Source: Seriola aureovittata (lineage: Eukaryota; Chordata; Actinopteri; Carangiformes; Carangidae). Taken from it: a stretch of 64,000 bases of DNA. The stretch is taken from assembly GCF_021018895.1 (NCBI RefSeq), contig NC_079369.1, forward strand, positions 10,606,694 to 10,670,693. Reading direction: 5' to 3'. A program made the translations under genes and the position numbers. Below, piece by piece: positions 1-33,757 of the stretch (position 1 is its first letter; every line of letters begins with the position of its first letter). Below the pieces are notes generated by a model, which worked only from the letters and a program-made list of their open reading frames with translations, was not told the DNA's origin and did no database searches.

Positions 1-196
1 AGCCAGGATCCAGAGAAGCACAGTCACAAACAGAAGCCATACTGATAGTCTTCAAGATGCTGCTACCACATGTTGTGTTGTCATGAGCTGTTTCATTTAT
101 TCAATTGATTTACCCAAACTAGCTAGGCCTGATTTATAATAATTCTATCCCTTCTATCGCTACAAATCAAAAAGGCCCCCAGGCCTTATACTGTAC

Positions 197-4504
<4,308 letters not shown>

Positions 4505-4532
4505 AATGGCTTGATAGCCACTGTCAGGAACA
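4505..4532 (-). other. ankrd24: ankrd24 5' UTR part of the start exon
   Basis: On the minus strand a pyrimidine-rich acceptor ending in TTTATTTCAG lies just above 4532. The exon then carries 28 noncoding bases before the ATG at 4504-4502. The start is chosen because the next residues, MKSLKAKF, match the family N-terminus and the donor at 4468-4467 keeps phase 0 into the next exon. Confidence 0.7.
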
Positions 4533-4744
4533 CTGAAATAAACAAGGTAAATAAACAAACTTGTGAATCAGAAAGGTTTTCATTTTTCCCCAGGGTTCAG
4601 TCATCAAGTGGTCTCAGAAACACTCCAACATTTAGGTGTACCAAACATTTATGAATGCATTAGAAAATGTGTCAACTAAGGGCTAACATAAACCCTAATG
4701 CAGGTCATGCAGTTGACACATAACCAGAGAAACATGCAGCCTAC

Positions 4745-4862
4745 CTGTGGAGGACAGTCCTGGTCCAGGTGGGTGCTTCCTCTGTCCCATCAGCTACTGC
4801 TCACAGTAAAAAACACTGAAGTCACTGCTGCCTGGCGGACAAGAGGAATGCACCCGCCCCCG
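4745..4862 (-). other. ankrd24: Predicted noncoding first exon of ankrd24
   Basis: A donor (CCACAG|GTAGGC, minus strand) lies at 4745/4744 and pairs with the acceptor at 4534-4533, leaving an intron of about 210 bp. The upstream end is an estimate: a GC-box-like GGGGGCGGG sits near 4852-4862 and an inverted CCAAT box just beyond. No cDNA evidence is available. Confidence 0.5.
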
Positions 4863-4885
4863 GCCGTAAATCAACCAATCAGCAA
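4850..4885 (-). promoter_or_regulatory. GC box and CCAAT box, probable ankrd24 core promoter
   Basis: Read on the minus strand, this short stretch holds an ATTGG (inverted CCAAT) motif followed by a GGGGGCGGG-type GC box, directly above the predicted first exon. Further CCAAT-type motifs lie at about 5169 and 5211. No TATA box is evident. Confidence 0.45.
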
Positions 4886-4899
4886 TGCGCAAAACGCCG

Positions 4900-7690
4900 A
4901 ATTAGCATATGACTGGAAATGATGAATGGCGTTTTGTGTCTGTCTCGTGCAGCACAGCCAACAACAACGTGGGGCAGTTTCCGCAAGGATGCGCGCTGAA
5001 ATTTGCAGGTGCTCTTTTGTTTTGAACAGGCTGTAGAGACTGTGTAATAGCAAATTCCGTCGTGTACGACGTATTGTTTTGTAGGTGCTCTCCATTTCAA
5101 CAGCACCTCTAGCTCACAATTCGACACGGGGGGGCAAGGGGGGCTGTTGAGGGTAAGTTCCTTGTTTTGCATATTTTGGCCAATCACTGAAACGTAAAAC
5201 GGCGATTTTAACCAATGACAACACTGGAGGAGCTGAACCCGGAAGCTCATTCTTTTAAAGAAAATGTGAGGTGAGTGAAAAATAAAAAATATTTGGGAGC
5301 AGGGTTAACCCAGCTAAGCGTGACTCTACTATTTAGGGTGCTACTGAGTTTATATATTTAATTAAACGTATACTCTACTGAGGCACTATTAACACATCTG
5401 TACATCTACAGTGCCTGGTTTTTGGCCATGAATCGATACTAATACTTCATTTTCACAAACTATGAAGTTGAGACCTGCCTCTGTTGTCATTTCAGGAGGC
5501 GTGCAGTACACATGAGCCATCAGATGAGGGCAGTAAATGTAAGGCAGTTGAAACTATGGAAGTCACTTATTCCTACAAGGTTGTGTAGCTTCTTTTCCAG
5601 CCCATTAATTAAATGATTATACTCAAGAAGAAAAATTGGTGGCTTTGAAAGATAACCTTTGTTAGTGTGTGTCAGTTTGCACATGAATCTCTACAGCTGC
5701 TGATGTGCTACAGAAGGAACAGCGTGTTTGTATACCTTTTCATATTTCATAAACAATGCCATTGAGCCGGGAAAGAGCAACATCTGAGTGAAGCGTGAAG
5801 TTCAGAGAAAATGTCACAGCCATATTTAGCCCTTTATAATGAGGGAATCTTATTAATTATCTGAACCATTCCACTGTGCCTTCTTGTTTATCTTTGATTC
5901 AATTAAATTTCTGGCTTCTACGCAACAGAGTTTATTTTGCATCAAAAAACACAATGACTGTGCCTGTGATTATCTCTCTCTGTAAGAGACCCTAATTTTC
6001 TTTTTCAGTTTTCCTCTCATCTCCCTCTGTGCTCTCCATGAGTCTGACTCTGACAGCTTGCCTGTCTCTCTGTCTCTTATTTTCCATTTCTTGCTCAGTT
6101 TCAATCTTTTCTTCCATATAATTCTGGCTCTCACCCCGGGCCAGGATGGAAAGAAAAATGAAATGTATGTTCAATATGTTACTGGCATGTAGGGGGATCA
6201 GAGGAGGTGTTGGACTGAGACGATTGTGCAGATGAAAAAGGGGAATGTTTGGCTGAGAGGAGGGAGAAGAGAGGGAAGATTACTGGTACATTCAGAGACA
6301 ACAGGAGACAAAAAATGCAAAGGTAGAAAAGAATGGCCGAGAGAGGGAAGGGGGAGGAAGATGGAATTTTTTTGTCATGTGAGAAAAAAGATCCTAACTT
6401 GTTTGAAATAGTGGCCATGTGGGAAGAGCATCCCCAGCTATTGTGCAAACAATTTATCTTGAAGTATCAAGGTCCATGTGTTGTGCCAACAAGATCTCTA
6501 TCAACTTACTGAATTAATAGATCTTGTTCTCAGAAGATAAGACCTTTAGACCAACATATTGATCATGTTCCCACATGATAATGATGTTGAGATTTTGTTG
6601 TTCCCACAACCTTGTTCTGTAAAGATTTTTGAAAACCTTTCTCAAGGGGGAACTAGTGAACTGAGAAGGAGACATTAAACAGTGGTAAAAAGAAAAAAAA
6701 AATGTGACAGGCTTTTGTATTGGCTGCTGTCATGGAATTGATCCTGTCTTCAAGTTAACTGCTTAACCACAGCAACTAATTTAAATTGAACTGCAGGGAC
6801 CTAAAAGATACAATATTTGCAATTTGCGCGCACAAACACACACACACATAGATTCAGCCGTACTTAACAGAGGTGCAGACAGACCAGGCAGGAAGGCGGA
6901 GGAAGATGTGAAAGTCTTGATGGGATACTGTTGATGGTTGTGGTGGGGTTGGATTCTAGCACGATGACCTCATATAGTCTCCCACCCCTGGGAGAAAGTG
7001 AGCTCATGAGTGTCGTAAAGAAAGAGGCATTTACGGTCTTTTAACAGACTTAGATGGGCCTTACTCACTGTAGCACATAATCCAATTTACCAGCCTGGAC
7101 CTTGGATAATGGGACATCTGTAAGAGGATGAAACACACTCAGAGAGAGCAAGAAGGACGAAACAAAAGGAATGAAACTGAACAAAATGCTTTATTTTTCG
7201 GTCATAGTTGACAGGCTCCAGTGACTTTTTTCATCTTGTCTATGTGATAAGGAGTGTTTTTGTGCCTCCACCTCTGTCTTAACTTTACTACAGTGTTCAT
7301 GTTGCCCAGAGGGAGACAGGATTTCCCTATTCCACCAAATCCCTTGAGAAAGAGCAGAAAACAGTTTTGTTCAACTCTCAGGCTTTTTGCAGTTTGATGT
7401 GCTTTTAGGGAAACAGTAATGTCATAGTAAAAGAAAAAAAAACCTTTACTGATGCTACAACATAAAAACTCTCTAGTGATGTCATGCCAATAAATAATGC
7501 ACATCTTTGGGGCACATTCGTGCGAGCTGATAGTAACACCCCCCCACCCCCCACCCCACCCCCAGTGCCGGTTCTTCACTTGTTTTCCCCATACAGCGAC
7601 TGTGCTTTTGACAGAGGGAGTATCTCTTGTTGCAGATGTGCAGATATTTCAATGAATGAACGGTCGGCTGACTGCGAAAGGGAATAGGAG
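4900..7690. other. Intergenic segment between divergent ankrd24 and shd
   Basis: No convincing coding exon is seen on either strand. The left end holds CCAAT-type motifs and a C-rich stretch near 5135, which suggests promoter sequence. A purine/pyrimidine-biased patch lies at about 6000-6370. The remaining ORFs here have low complexity or no family resemblance. Confidence 0.6.
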
Positions 7691-7990
7691 GATAGTCCAC
7701 TGGGAATGAAGCACCTCCCCTTTAATCGCTCGGTTGACTTTCCGCCGGAGCTGTAGTTGCTCTCTTCACTCGCACATTTGCCGTCAGCGGGTTGAAGAAC
7801 TCCGCTGGATATCAGCGCTCTTGTTTTGTTCCAGAAAAGCTGCTGCCTTTTTATTCTTGTCCTTTTTTTTTTTTTAGGGGAATTAAAAGCGTGGAAGGTT
7901 TTTGTCTCTTCTCGGTGTCGTTTTATTGTCATCGACATGAAGAAACGCGGAATAAAGCATCCAAAGTGGCTGAAGGACTGAATAGGATTG
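7690..7990 (+). other. shd: Predicted 5' noncoding exon of shd
   Basis: A strong donor (GATTG|GTAAGTGAG) at 7990/7991 ends a moderately GC-rich segment. It would splice to the acceptor CTCTCCTGCAG at 8471, just before the SHD start codon. The left boundary (transcription start) is uncertain and no TATA box is apparent. The exon carries an upstream ORF at 7937-7981. Confidence 0.55.
7937..7981 (+). other. uORF in shd 5' UTR (14 codons)
   Basis: ATG to TGA encodes MKKRGIKHPKWLKD, ending nine bases before the exon donor. Its last five residues, KWLKD, repeat residues 3-7 of the main SHD start (MAKWLKDY), and the underlying DNA matches over AAGTGGCTGAA(A/G)GACT. A role in translational control is inferred from position only. 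Confidence 0.5.
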
Positions 7991-8520
7991 GTAAGTGAGT
8001 GTGCCTTAGCAGCACAGAGCTCACTGGTATTTAAATCTAGTGTTTTGGTGAGAAGTTTAAGAAAAAAAATCTTTAGTTTTAATTAAAAAAAAATGCATTT
8101 AATGTTCTAAACATGTCTTTGCCTAATTCTGAATTTATTGGATTAGATTTTGGTTAACTAAGCAGATAAGATTGAATTTTATACATTTTAGATTTCTTTG
8201 ATTCCACATTACTTTTTAATATTCTCTTCCAGTCTTTCCTCTTCCCCTTTTTTTTATCAGCGTGTTAACGTCGGATTTTATTGCAGGGGTGTGAAATGTA
8301 ATTGCAGCCTTTGGGCAAAGTCCAGATGCCAGACGTTATTGCGCCCTGCGTAAAACAAAAGGAGTGCTTAAAGCCCAGCTGTTGGTGCCGTTTAATGTCA
8401 CCTGAGTGCATGTAAACGCACATTGATTGTGGGTCTGCCGTAACCCCATTGTTTTGTCTGCTCTCCTGCAGCCTCCTGCTCTCTCCACTACACACCAGCA
8501 CGTTTGGAAGCTGAGCTGAG

Positions 8521-27459
<18,939 letters not shown>

Positions 27460-27994
27460 CTGACCCGGACACTTTCATTGTGCTCGGACACTTAAAACTT
27501 GAATGTTTGACGGGATCTTCCCAGCGGAGGGCCAGTGTTCTCCTGGACTACTTTTGATGACTCAACACACCACAGGGCTAATGTCCTCACCCGCCACTGC
27601 TGTTGTACCTGTGCCAAGTGTCTCTAACATCCGGGGGGATCAATTCACATGAAATGCAATACCTGAACTTTAGGCCACCTTTGCTGTAACTCCTCTCTCT
27701 CATCTTCTTGCTGAACCAAGGGGGATAACGTCAGGGCATCTGAAATTCTCCCTTTCCCTATTACATTTCTCTCACAGCTGACTGAAGTGCAGAGTAAGTT
27801 AGTAGAACTGGAGACAGGAGGAAGTCTGTATGTTCTGAACCAAACTCCAGTTTACAGAAGATCTGCAGAGGATTGAGATTAGATTACTGCTGTTCCACAA
27901 AATAACACCTCATCAACACTGGTCAATATTGCTGTTGTCAGGTGAAAACCTTGCAAGTTATATTTTGCAGATTTTCCATGTTTATACCAGAATC

Positions 27995-28084
27995 AATAAA
28001 TTGAATTGTACTGTATAGGGTGAGAAACCTTTGTCATCCTTAGGGCTCAGAAAACCCTTTTGTAAATGTTCTAAAAAAAATAAA
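27995..28084 (+). terminator. shd polyadenylation signals
   Basis: There are two AATAAA hexamers, at 27,995-28,000 and 28,079-28,084. They lie 536 and 620 bases after the SHD stop codon, implying a 3' UTR of about 0.55-0.65 kb. Confidence 0.65.
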
Positions 28085-28367
28085 AAACCCTGCTATTTTT
28101 GAAGATAAAAGGTTTTTACCAACAACAGTGATATTTCAAATGCTTTTCTACAGAAAACCACACCTGTTAATTTTCACCCGGTCTGTTCTGTGCTGTCATG
28201 CTGCTGTATGTTGAGGATTTGCTTGACACATCTCCACGCTACTTGTTGATTGTTCATCGTAAGCAACAGAGAAGCTGTGTTGTATCGGTACTTGCTGTTG
28301 TATTGGACCTTGCTGAACTGTGTCTCTTGTTGGTTGCCGAAATTGCATTTGGTAGACAATGCTGGAT

Positions 28368-28373
<6 letters not shown>

Positions 28374-28397
<24 letters not shown>
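28374..28397. repeat. Poly(A) run, 24 bp
   Basis: An A homopolymer about 300 bp downstream of the shd poly(A) signals. Confidence 0.9.
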
Positions 28398-28398
<1 letters not shown>

Positions 28399-28944
28399 CA
28401 ACCTGTCACTGCCGTCATTGTCTGTCTTTTCCCTGAAAGGATAAGTTTGGAGGCTGAGCTGCAGGCTACATCTGATGCTAATCAAGAGACGCTGGACAAT
28501 CTCAAACAAACTCTTTAACTCTGTGAACGTTGGCCACGTTCTCACACTTCCTACATTCTTCATCACAGATCTTTTCTCCTGGCCAAGTCCTTACATTCTG
28601 GTTGGTGAGTTTGTATTTGAGTTGCACGCTTGCCATCTGGAATGGGTTTTCATTGTCTGCTGCCTGGTTACAGGGTTACGTGGCAATAACTGATTTTAGA
28701 TTAGAGCCAATTTCTACCAGACACATTTTTGAGCATTGGAAATGACAAATGGAAAAATGATTTTAAATCATTGTTTCTTAATCCAAAAGTCTGTATTGCC
28801 TCTGCAGCATTGATTATTATTGTTATGGCCGTTTTCTGTTGATAGTAAAAGATGACACGGTGCATAATTTACCTGCTGTGTTGAAGGATCTCATCTGTAC
28901 TCAAAACAAGTGATTATCTAGTGCGTTCAATATGTTGATCTTCA

Positions 28945-29120
28945 TGTAGATCAGTGGTTCCTAACCGGAGGGCCAGGACCCTCACAAGCAGTTTGGAGAT
29001 GAATTTTTGATTTGATTGATTTTTTTTACCTCTTTCAGCCTCTAAAAATTAATCAAAAAAAAATGTAGAGGGGAAAATAACTGTTGAACTGCTCTCAACT
29101 CATAACCACGGAATCTGAGT
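28945..29120 (+). repeat. Probable dispersed teleost repeat (CAGTGGTTCCTAACC type)
   Basis: It starts with GATCAGTGGTTCCTAACC, followed by GGGCCAGGACCCTCAC and an AT-rich body. This pattern is common to an interspersed family in fish genomes. The family name is not certain. Confidence 0.4.
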
Positions 29121-29337
29121 GCACACAAAATAGGTCGGTATTGTAGGGTCACATTCAATAACCACTAATGTAGATGAAAAATCCTTTTGTCCACTTGTTT
29201 GATTCAAAGGAAAACACCCCCAAAATATTCTGATTACAAGCATTGCTTATCAAATTTCATACAATAGACTCATTTGCAGCTCATAAGGAAGAAAAAGAGG
29301 CAAAAAGGACTTGGCATGATTGCGTGCTTCACATACT

Positions 29338-29340
<3 letters not shown>

Positions 29341-29369
<29 letters not shown>

Positions 29370-29370
29370 T
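29341..29370. repeat. (CA)n microsatellite
   Basis: A short CA run of about 30 bp. Confidence 0.9.
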
Positions 29371-30165
29371 TTGCTTTCCCCCATCCATTAACAGCAGGGT
29401 TGGGAGGGAGAGGGTGAGGACTGGGGGTGAGGTGTGGCTCAGGAGGGGTGAGGCAGCCCTCATTATTTGGGCTGCGCTGCAGTGAAAAGCACTGGGATTG
29501 CTTTCATTACTGAGCCAAATGAAAAAGCAGAGGCTGATTACCCGCGTGACGGAGAGAGGAGACGAGCTGGATCACTCTCTGTTGGGGAGAAAGAGCGAAG
29601 GAAGAGAAAAAAAAAAAAGTGAAGGAAGAGGAAAAAAGGGATGGAGGGAGATGAGGGATATGAGAGAAGGGGGAAGGAGCAGGAGGGAGGAGGGGGAAAC
29701 ATTGCCTGGCTGTACTTCCCCAACAAGGCTCCAAACAAGTGTGTGTGTGTGTATGTGTGTGCATGTGGGTGTTTGTGAGTGTAAGAGAGAGAGATGATGA
29801 CATGGAAGAGGGGGGCTGATATAGTCCCATTTTTCAAACAAAGTTCCCTGGGGAGGGATATGAATAATAACGACAGTGGCAATGCAGCATGTAAAAAATC
29901 AAACAAATATCACGCTCACATTTCTCTGGCTCTTGTCTGGCTCTTACGTTGTGTCTCAGCTTATGGGAGTTTGTAGTATGTCTATTAGCTAATTCCTATA
30001 ACACTAAAGGATGCCTGATATAAAGCTATATTTTTATGGTCACATTTGCGTAGGTTGAAACAAATGGCCCCGTCCTCTCAACATTATACAATGATTTTGG
30101 TGCGTTTAAATTGTGTGTTCCCATGTGCTCAATTGTGTATATATGAGTGGGCTTGGTTTACTATA

Positions 30166-30381
30166 CTTGTGGGGTCCGACAGCTTTGTGGGGACCAAAAT
30201 GCTGGACCCCACAAGTTTAAAATGGCAGTTTGAGGGTTACGACTTGGTTTTAGGATAAGGGTTAGAATTAAGTATAGGTTAGGGGTAGGATTAGGGTTGG
30301 GCTCAGGCTTTCAGTTATGATGGTTAAGGTTAAAGTAAGGGGCTAGAGAATACATTTTATCAATGATGGGTCCCCACAAAG
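30166..30381. mobile_element. MITE-like element with short terminal inverted repeats
   Basis: TTGTGGGGTCC at the left is the near-exact inverse of GGGTCCCCACAA at the right, about 215 bp apart. The body is TTAGGG-like (AGGGTTAGAATTAAG, TTAGGATTAGGG-type words). It resembles an abundant nonautonomous family of percomorph fish that usually ends next to a GT tract, as here. It has no coding capacity. Confidence 0.6.
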
Positions 30382-30394
30382 ACAGGTGTACAAT

Positions 30395-30395
30395 G

Positions 30396-30439
<44 letters not shown>

Positions 30440-30440
30440 G
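30395..30440. repeat. (GT)n-(TA)n compound microsatellite
   Basis: A GT run is followed by a TA run, immediately right of the MITE-like element. Confidence 0.95.
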
Positions 30441-32099
30441 CATGCATGCAGCTGTCATATCAGAATCACAATGAGTGTAATGTCAGATCAGGGGGGTGTC
30501 GACGATAATGTGGTGACGGCAGCTGTTAATCCATCAGACAGGCTCAGAGGAATGAACACCTGTGATCACCACGGAGCCAAAGAACATGTTAGGAAACCAC
30601 ATAACATGCACACACACACACGTGCATAGCCAGACAGTGCCATGATACAAATACATGCAAGTGAAGGGGTGTACAACTGATAGACGCAATATTTGCAGAA
30701 GAAAAATTGCGTTAATAAATGTAAAAACCTAGATGTAAATAATGAAATGATGATGGCTGAGTTCCATTTAGCTTCTCAGGTTTCCTGAGTCAGGGCAGTG
30801 TTATGGCTCACTGGGACAGTTATATAGAGCAGAGCCATTCTTAATGTTATTAGTTGCACCTGTGCCATCTTCCCCTACTACGGCAAGTCAAAATGTCTCC
30901 CGTGAAAAACATCCATTAAGCATTGTCTTGTAGCAGAACCATTTGGAGTGGACCCTTTAATATTTTCCTCCAAACATTCTGCATTATACAGTGTTTAAAT
31001 GCACATGTTGGCCTTTAAAGGCTCTGAAAACCTATTTTCTCAATCAGCTTCTTACCTTAGACAATGGGGTCCTGCAGTAACATATATTTTTTTCCAATGA
31101 TGGAACAGTTGTGTTGTTTTCATGAGAAATTTCGGTCTGATTTCTGTACTTTTCTCACTGGGTTTGGTGGGCAGGACTCTTTTTGAAAAAGGTGTATTCA
31201 CATATTTCTGTGCACCAGTCAGAGTTTAGCAACATTCGAATCAGAATGATGATTTTAACACAACTGTCAATCACATGAATTCACACCACACCTACACAGT
31301 CCTGATGACTCAGATTAGCTGTTGAGCTTTCAGATGCACACTGAGGTCACTGTGGTTTCTTCTGAATTTTCACTTTTGTTGTTGCTTATTTAGTCATGAG
31401 TTAATGTTACTGAGATATACTTAAGGTTTGAAACTAAGTTTTCAGCGACCGGAACTCTTATGTGAGATACACACTTGAAATCTATGATGGCTTTCTCCGC
31501 CTCCAGTTGCTTTTTCACAAAACACATACATGCACAGAAACCTCCAGGATGCATGCATGCACAGAGGAAGGGTTTTTTCTGTGCACACACGCTCAACGCC
31601 ACAAGTGAGGGACGAGACACACATGTCAGACTAAGAGGCTGGCGTCCTCCCTCGCTCTTATCCCCTATCCCAGACATGTTAATCCCTACAGTTGTAGCAG
31701 GCAGGCGTGGAAGAGATAGATTGGAGGTCAGTGTGAGCAGGTGTGTGCATGCCGTCAGGCTCTGCCGGGCAACTGCAATCGGAGAAGGTTTGGAAACGAA
31801 GCAGCTGCTGTTTTGGGGGATTTCGGGGAGAGTGGGGTAATTGTAGGGTAGAATTCAGAACAGATTACTTATCCACTTCTGCCACCTATCTGTTATGATT
31901 AGATGGCACTCAAAGATCTGGTTGCAGAGACTCATAATATATAAATATAAATTTGATCTCACTAAGATCAAGAGCTCTTTTGCTATAGAAACTTCAGTAC
32001 AGCAGAAAAAATAGAATAGAATTAAGAGACGCAACAAAACACAGCCAAGTGCATACAGGCAGCATCAGAAACATTCACAGACATCTCTAAAATGTTCCA

Positions 32100-32530
32100 A
32101 TCAGATGGTGCTCTCAGGTTTTGATGTCCTTTTGAAGTTCATTTCATTTATATGGTGCAAAGTACTGAAAGGCAGTCTCCCCAAGTTCAGTATCCTGAGG
32201 CACGAAGAGTCAGCCAGTCCTGGCATCTGCTCAGATGGAGCTTTAGTAGGAGACAATTATACGAAACAAATTAAGTGTGTATTTCCCTTTTTGTTATTAG
32301 TGAGGATCAGGTTCCATTTTCATATAGTTCACAGTGATGAGTGCAATAATTACATCCTGTAATTTACCACAGGGCACTGAAAAAGAGATGCATCAAGTTG
32401 TTTTAAAGTGGAATGAGCAGCGTGAGAGGACAACATCTCCGTAGTCAAGCACTGCCGTGATGGTCGATTGCACAAATGCTTTTCCTGTTCTCAAGAGAAA
32501 AGCAAACTTAAATCTGATTTTGATCTAAAT
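32100..32530 (+). repeat. Possible LINE-derived or other dispersed fragment
   Basis: The words CAACATCTCCGTAGTCAAG and GATTGCACAAATGCTTTTCCTG resemble a repeat segment I associate with teleost genomes. No intact ORF remains. This is a tentative call. Confidence 0.3.
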
Positions 32531-32559
32531 GTAGATATCCGGGATCATTTTGAAGCAGT

Positions 32560-32935
32560 TACACAGACTAGTTACTGAAACGAATAGTCAATGAATCAGT
32601 TGTTCAATTGAGAGAAGATTAAGTGACAATTTTGGACAATAGATCAATCATTGAAGTCATTCATCGAGCAAAAATGACACAGTTGCAGGTTCTAGCTTCT
32701 CAAATGTGACGATTTGCTGCTTTTTCTGTTCATACCATTGTAAACTGAACGTCTTTGTGATGGGATGTGAGCTAGACAAAAAACAACAACAAAACAATTT
32801 AGAGACATCACCTTGGGTTCTGGAAAATTGGAGTGACCATTTTTCAATATTTTCTGACATTTTAGAGAGAAATCAAATAACAAAAAAGAATACGGATATA
32901 AATCAATCATGAAAATAAATGCTGGTTGCAGTATA
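32560..32935 (+). repeat. Dispersed teleost repeat (GTTCTAGCTTCTCAAATGTG type)
   Basis: A diverged copy with the ordered words GAAGTCATTCATCGAGCAAAAATG, TTCTAGCTTCTCAAATGTGACGA, ACATCACCTTGGGTTCTGG, ATTTTTCAATATTTTCTGACATTTTA and a GGTTGCAG end. I recognise this order from a very abundant percomorph repeat. The ORFs on both strands here are by-products. Confidence 0.7.
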
Positions 32936-33617
32936 AAGCACTCTCATATGATAGATATCCCAGGAAGGATGTTTTTGTTGTCTCCTCAGGAGAAAGAGAA
33001 TGGGGATGAAAATGACATATTTGCCAGATCAAAATATTCTATTTTCTCTCCAGTATTACTGCGCTATCTCAAATGGAGTCTGCTTGATATCCACCAGACG
33101 GGAAAATTAATGGCAATGGGGTGTAGAAAGGGATGCTGGGAAAAGTATTCACCAATCCAAATCCCAGCCAGCTCCTTCAGATATCCTCCTACCAAGTGAC
33201 CTTTGCCTCAGCTCTCCCAGCTTCTTCCCAGCTGCTCCCTGGTTAAAGCCCTCTGATCCCGGGGAGCTTATCACCAAAGTCTGCCTGAGTCTTCACTCTC
33301 TTTGTTCCACATGTAATTGCACTGTATTGAATCGGAGAGCTGTGGAGGTGTAGGCAGTGGAGGGGAGTCATCACACATCAGATGAATGCGCGTGTCGTCT
33401 CTGGTGAGAGCGGTACAACTGAGCCATAGAGGAGAGGCTGGCTTCAGCTGGGGGGCTCCCTGCGTGAGCAGCCACCTCAAATGGGACCCCTCGCCGCTCT
33501 CCTCCCGGCCCCACTCCACCTCCGAGCTGCTTCAAAAAGGGACTTGAGAATGACAGAAGTGTTTCATACTGGCACAGTGAGCGGCTCGGACCAGATGGAG
33601 TCTTTGTTCTTTCTCTC

Positions 33618-33698
33618 AAACACACACACACACACACACACAGCACACACACAGCACATACACGTCTGTACTGCACAAAAACCGTGACACATGCAAAT

Positions 33699-33753
<55 letters not shown>
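33618..33753. repeat. Two neighbouring (CA)n tracts
   Basis: CA runs at about 33,618-33,653 and 33,700-33,753 are separated by unique sequence. Confidence 0.9.

Positions 33754-33757
<4 letters not shown>

Noticed and set aside
30230..30330. Possible interstitial telomere sequence
   Set aside because: TTAGGG-like words are irregular and belong to the body of the MITE-like repeat.
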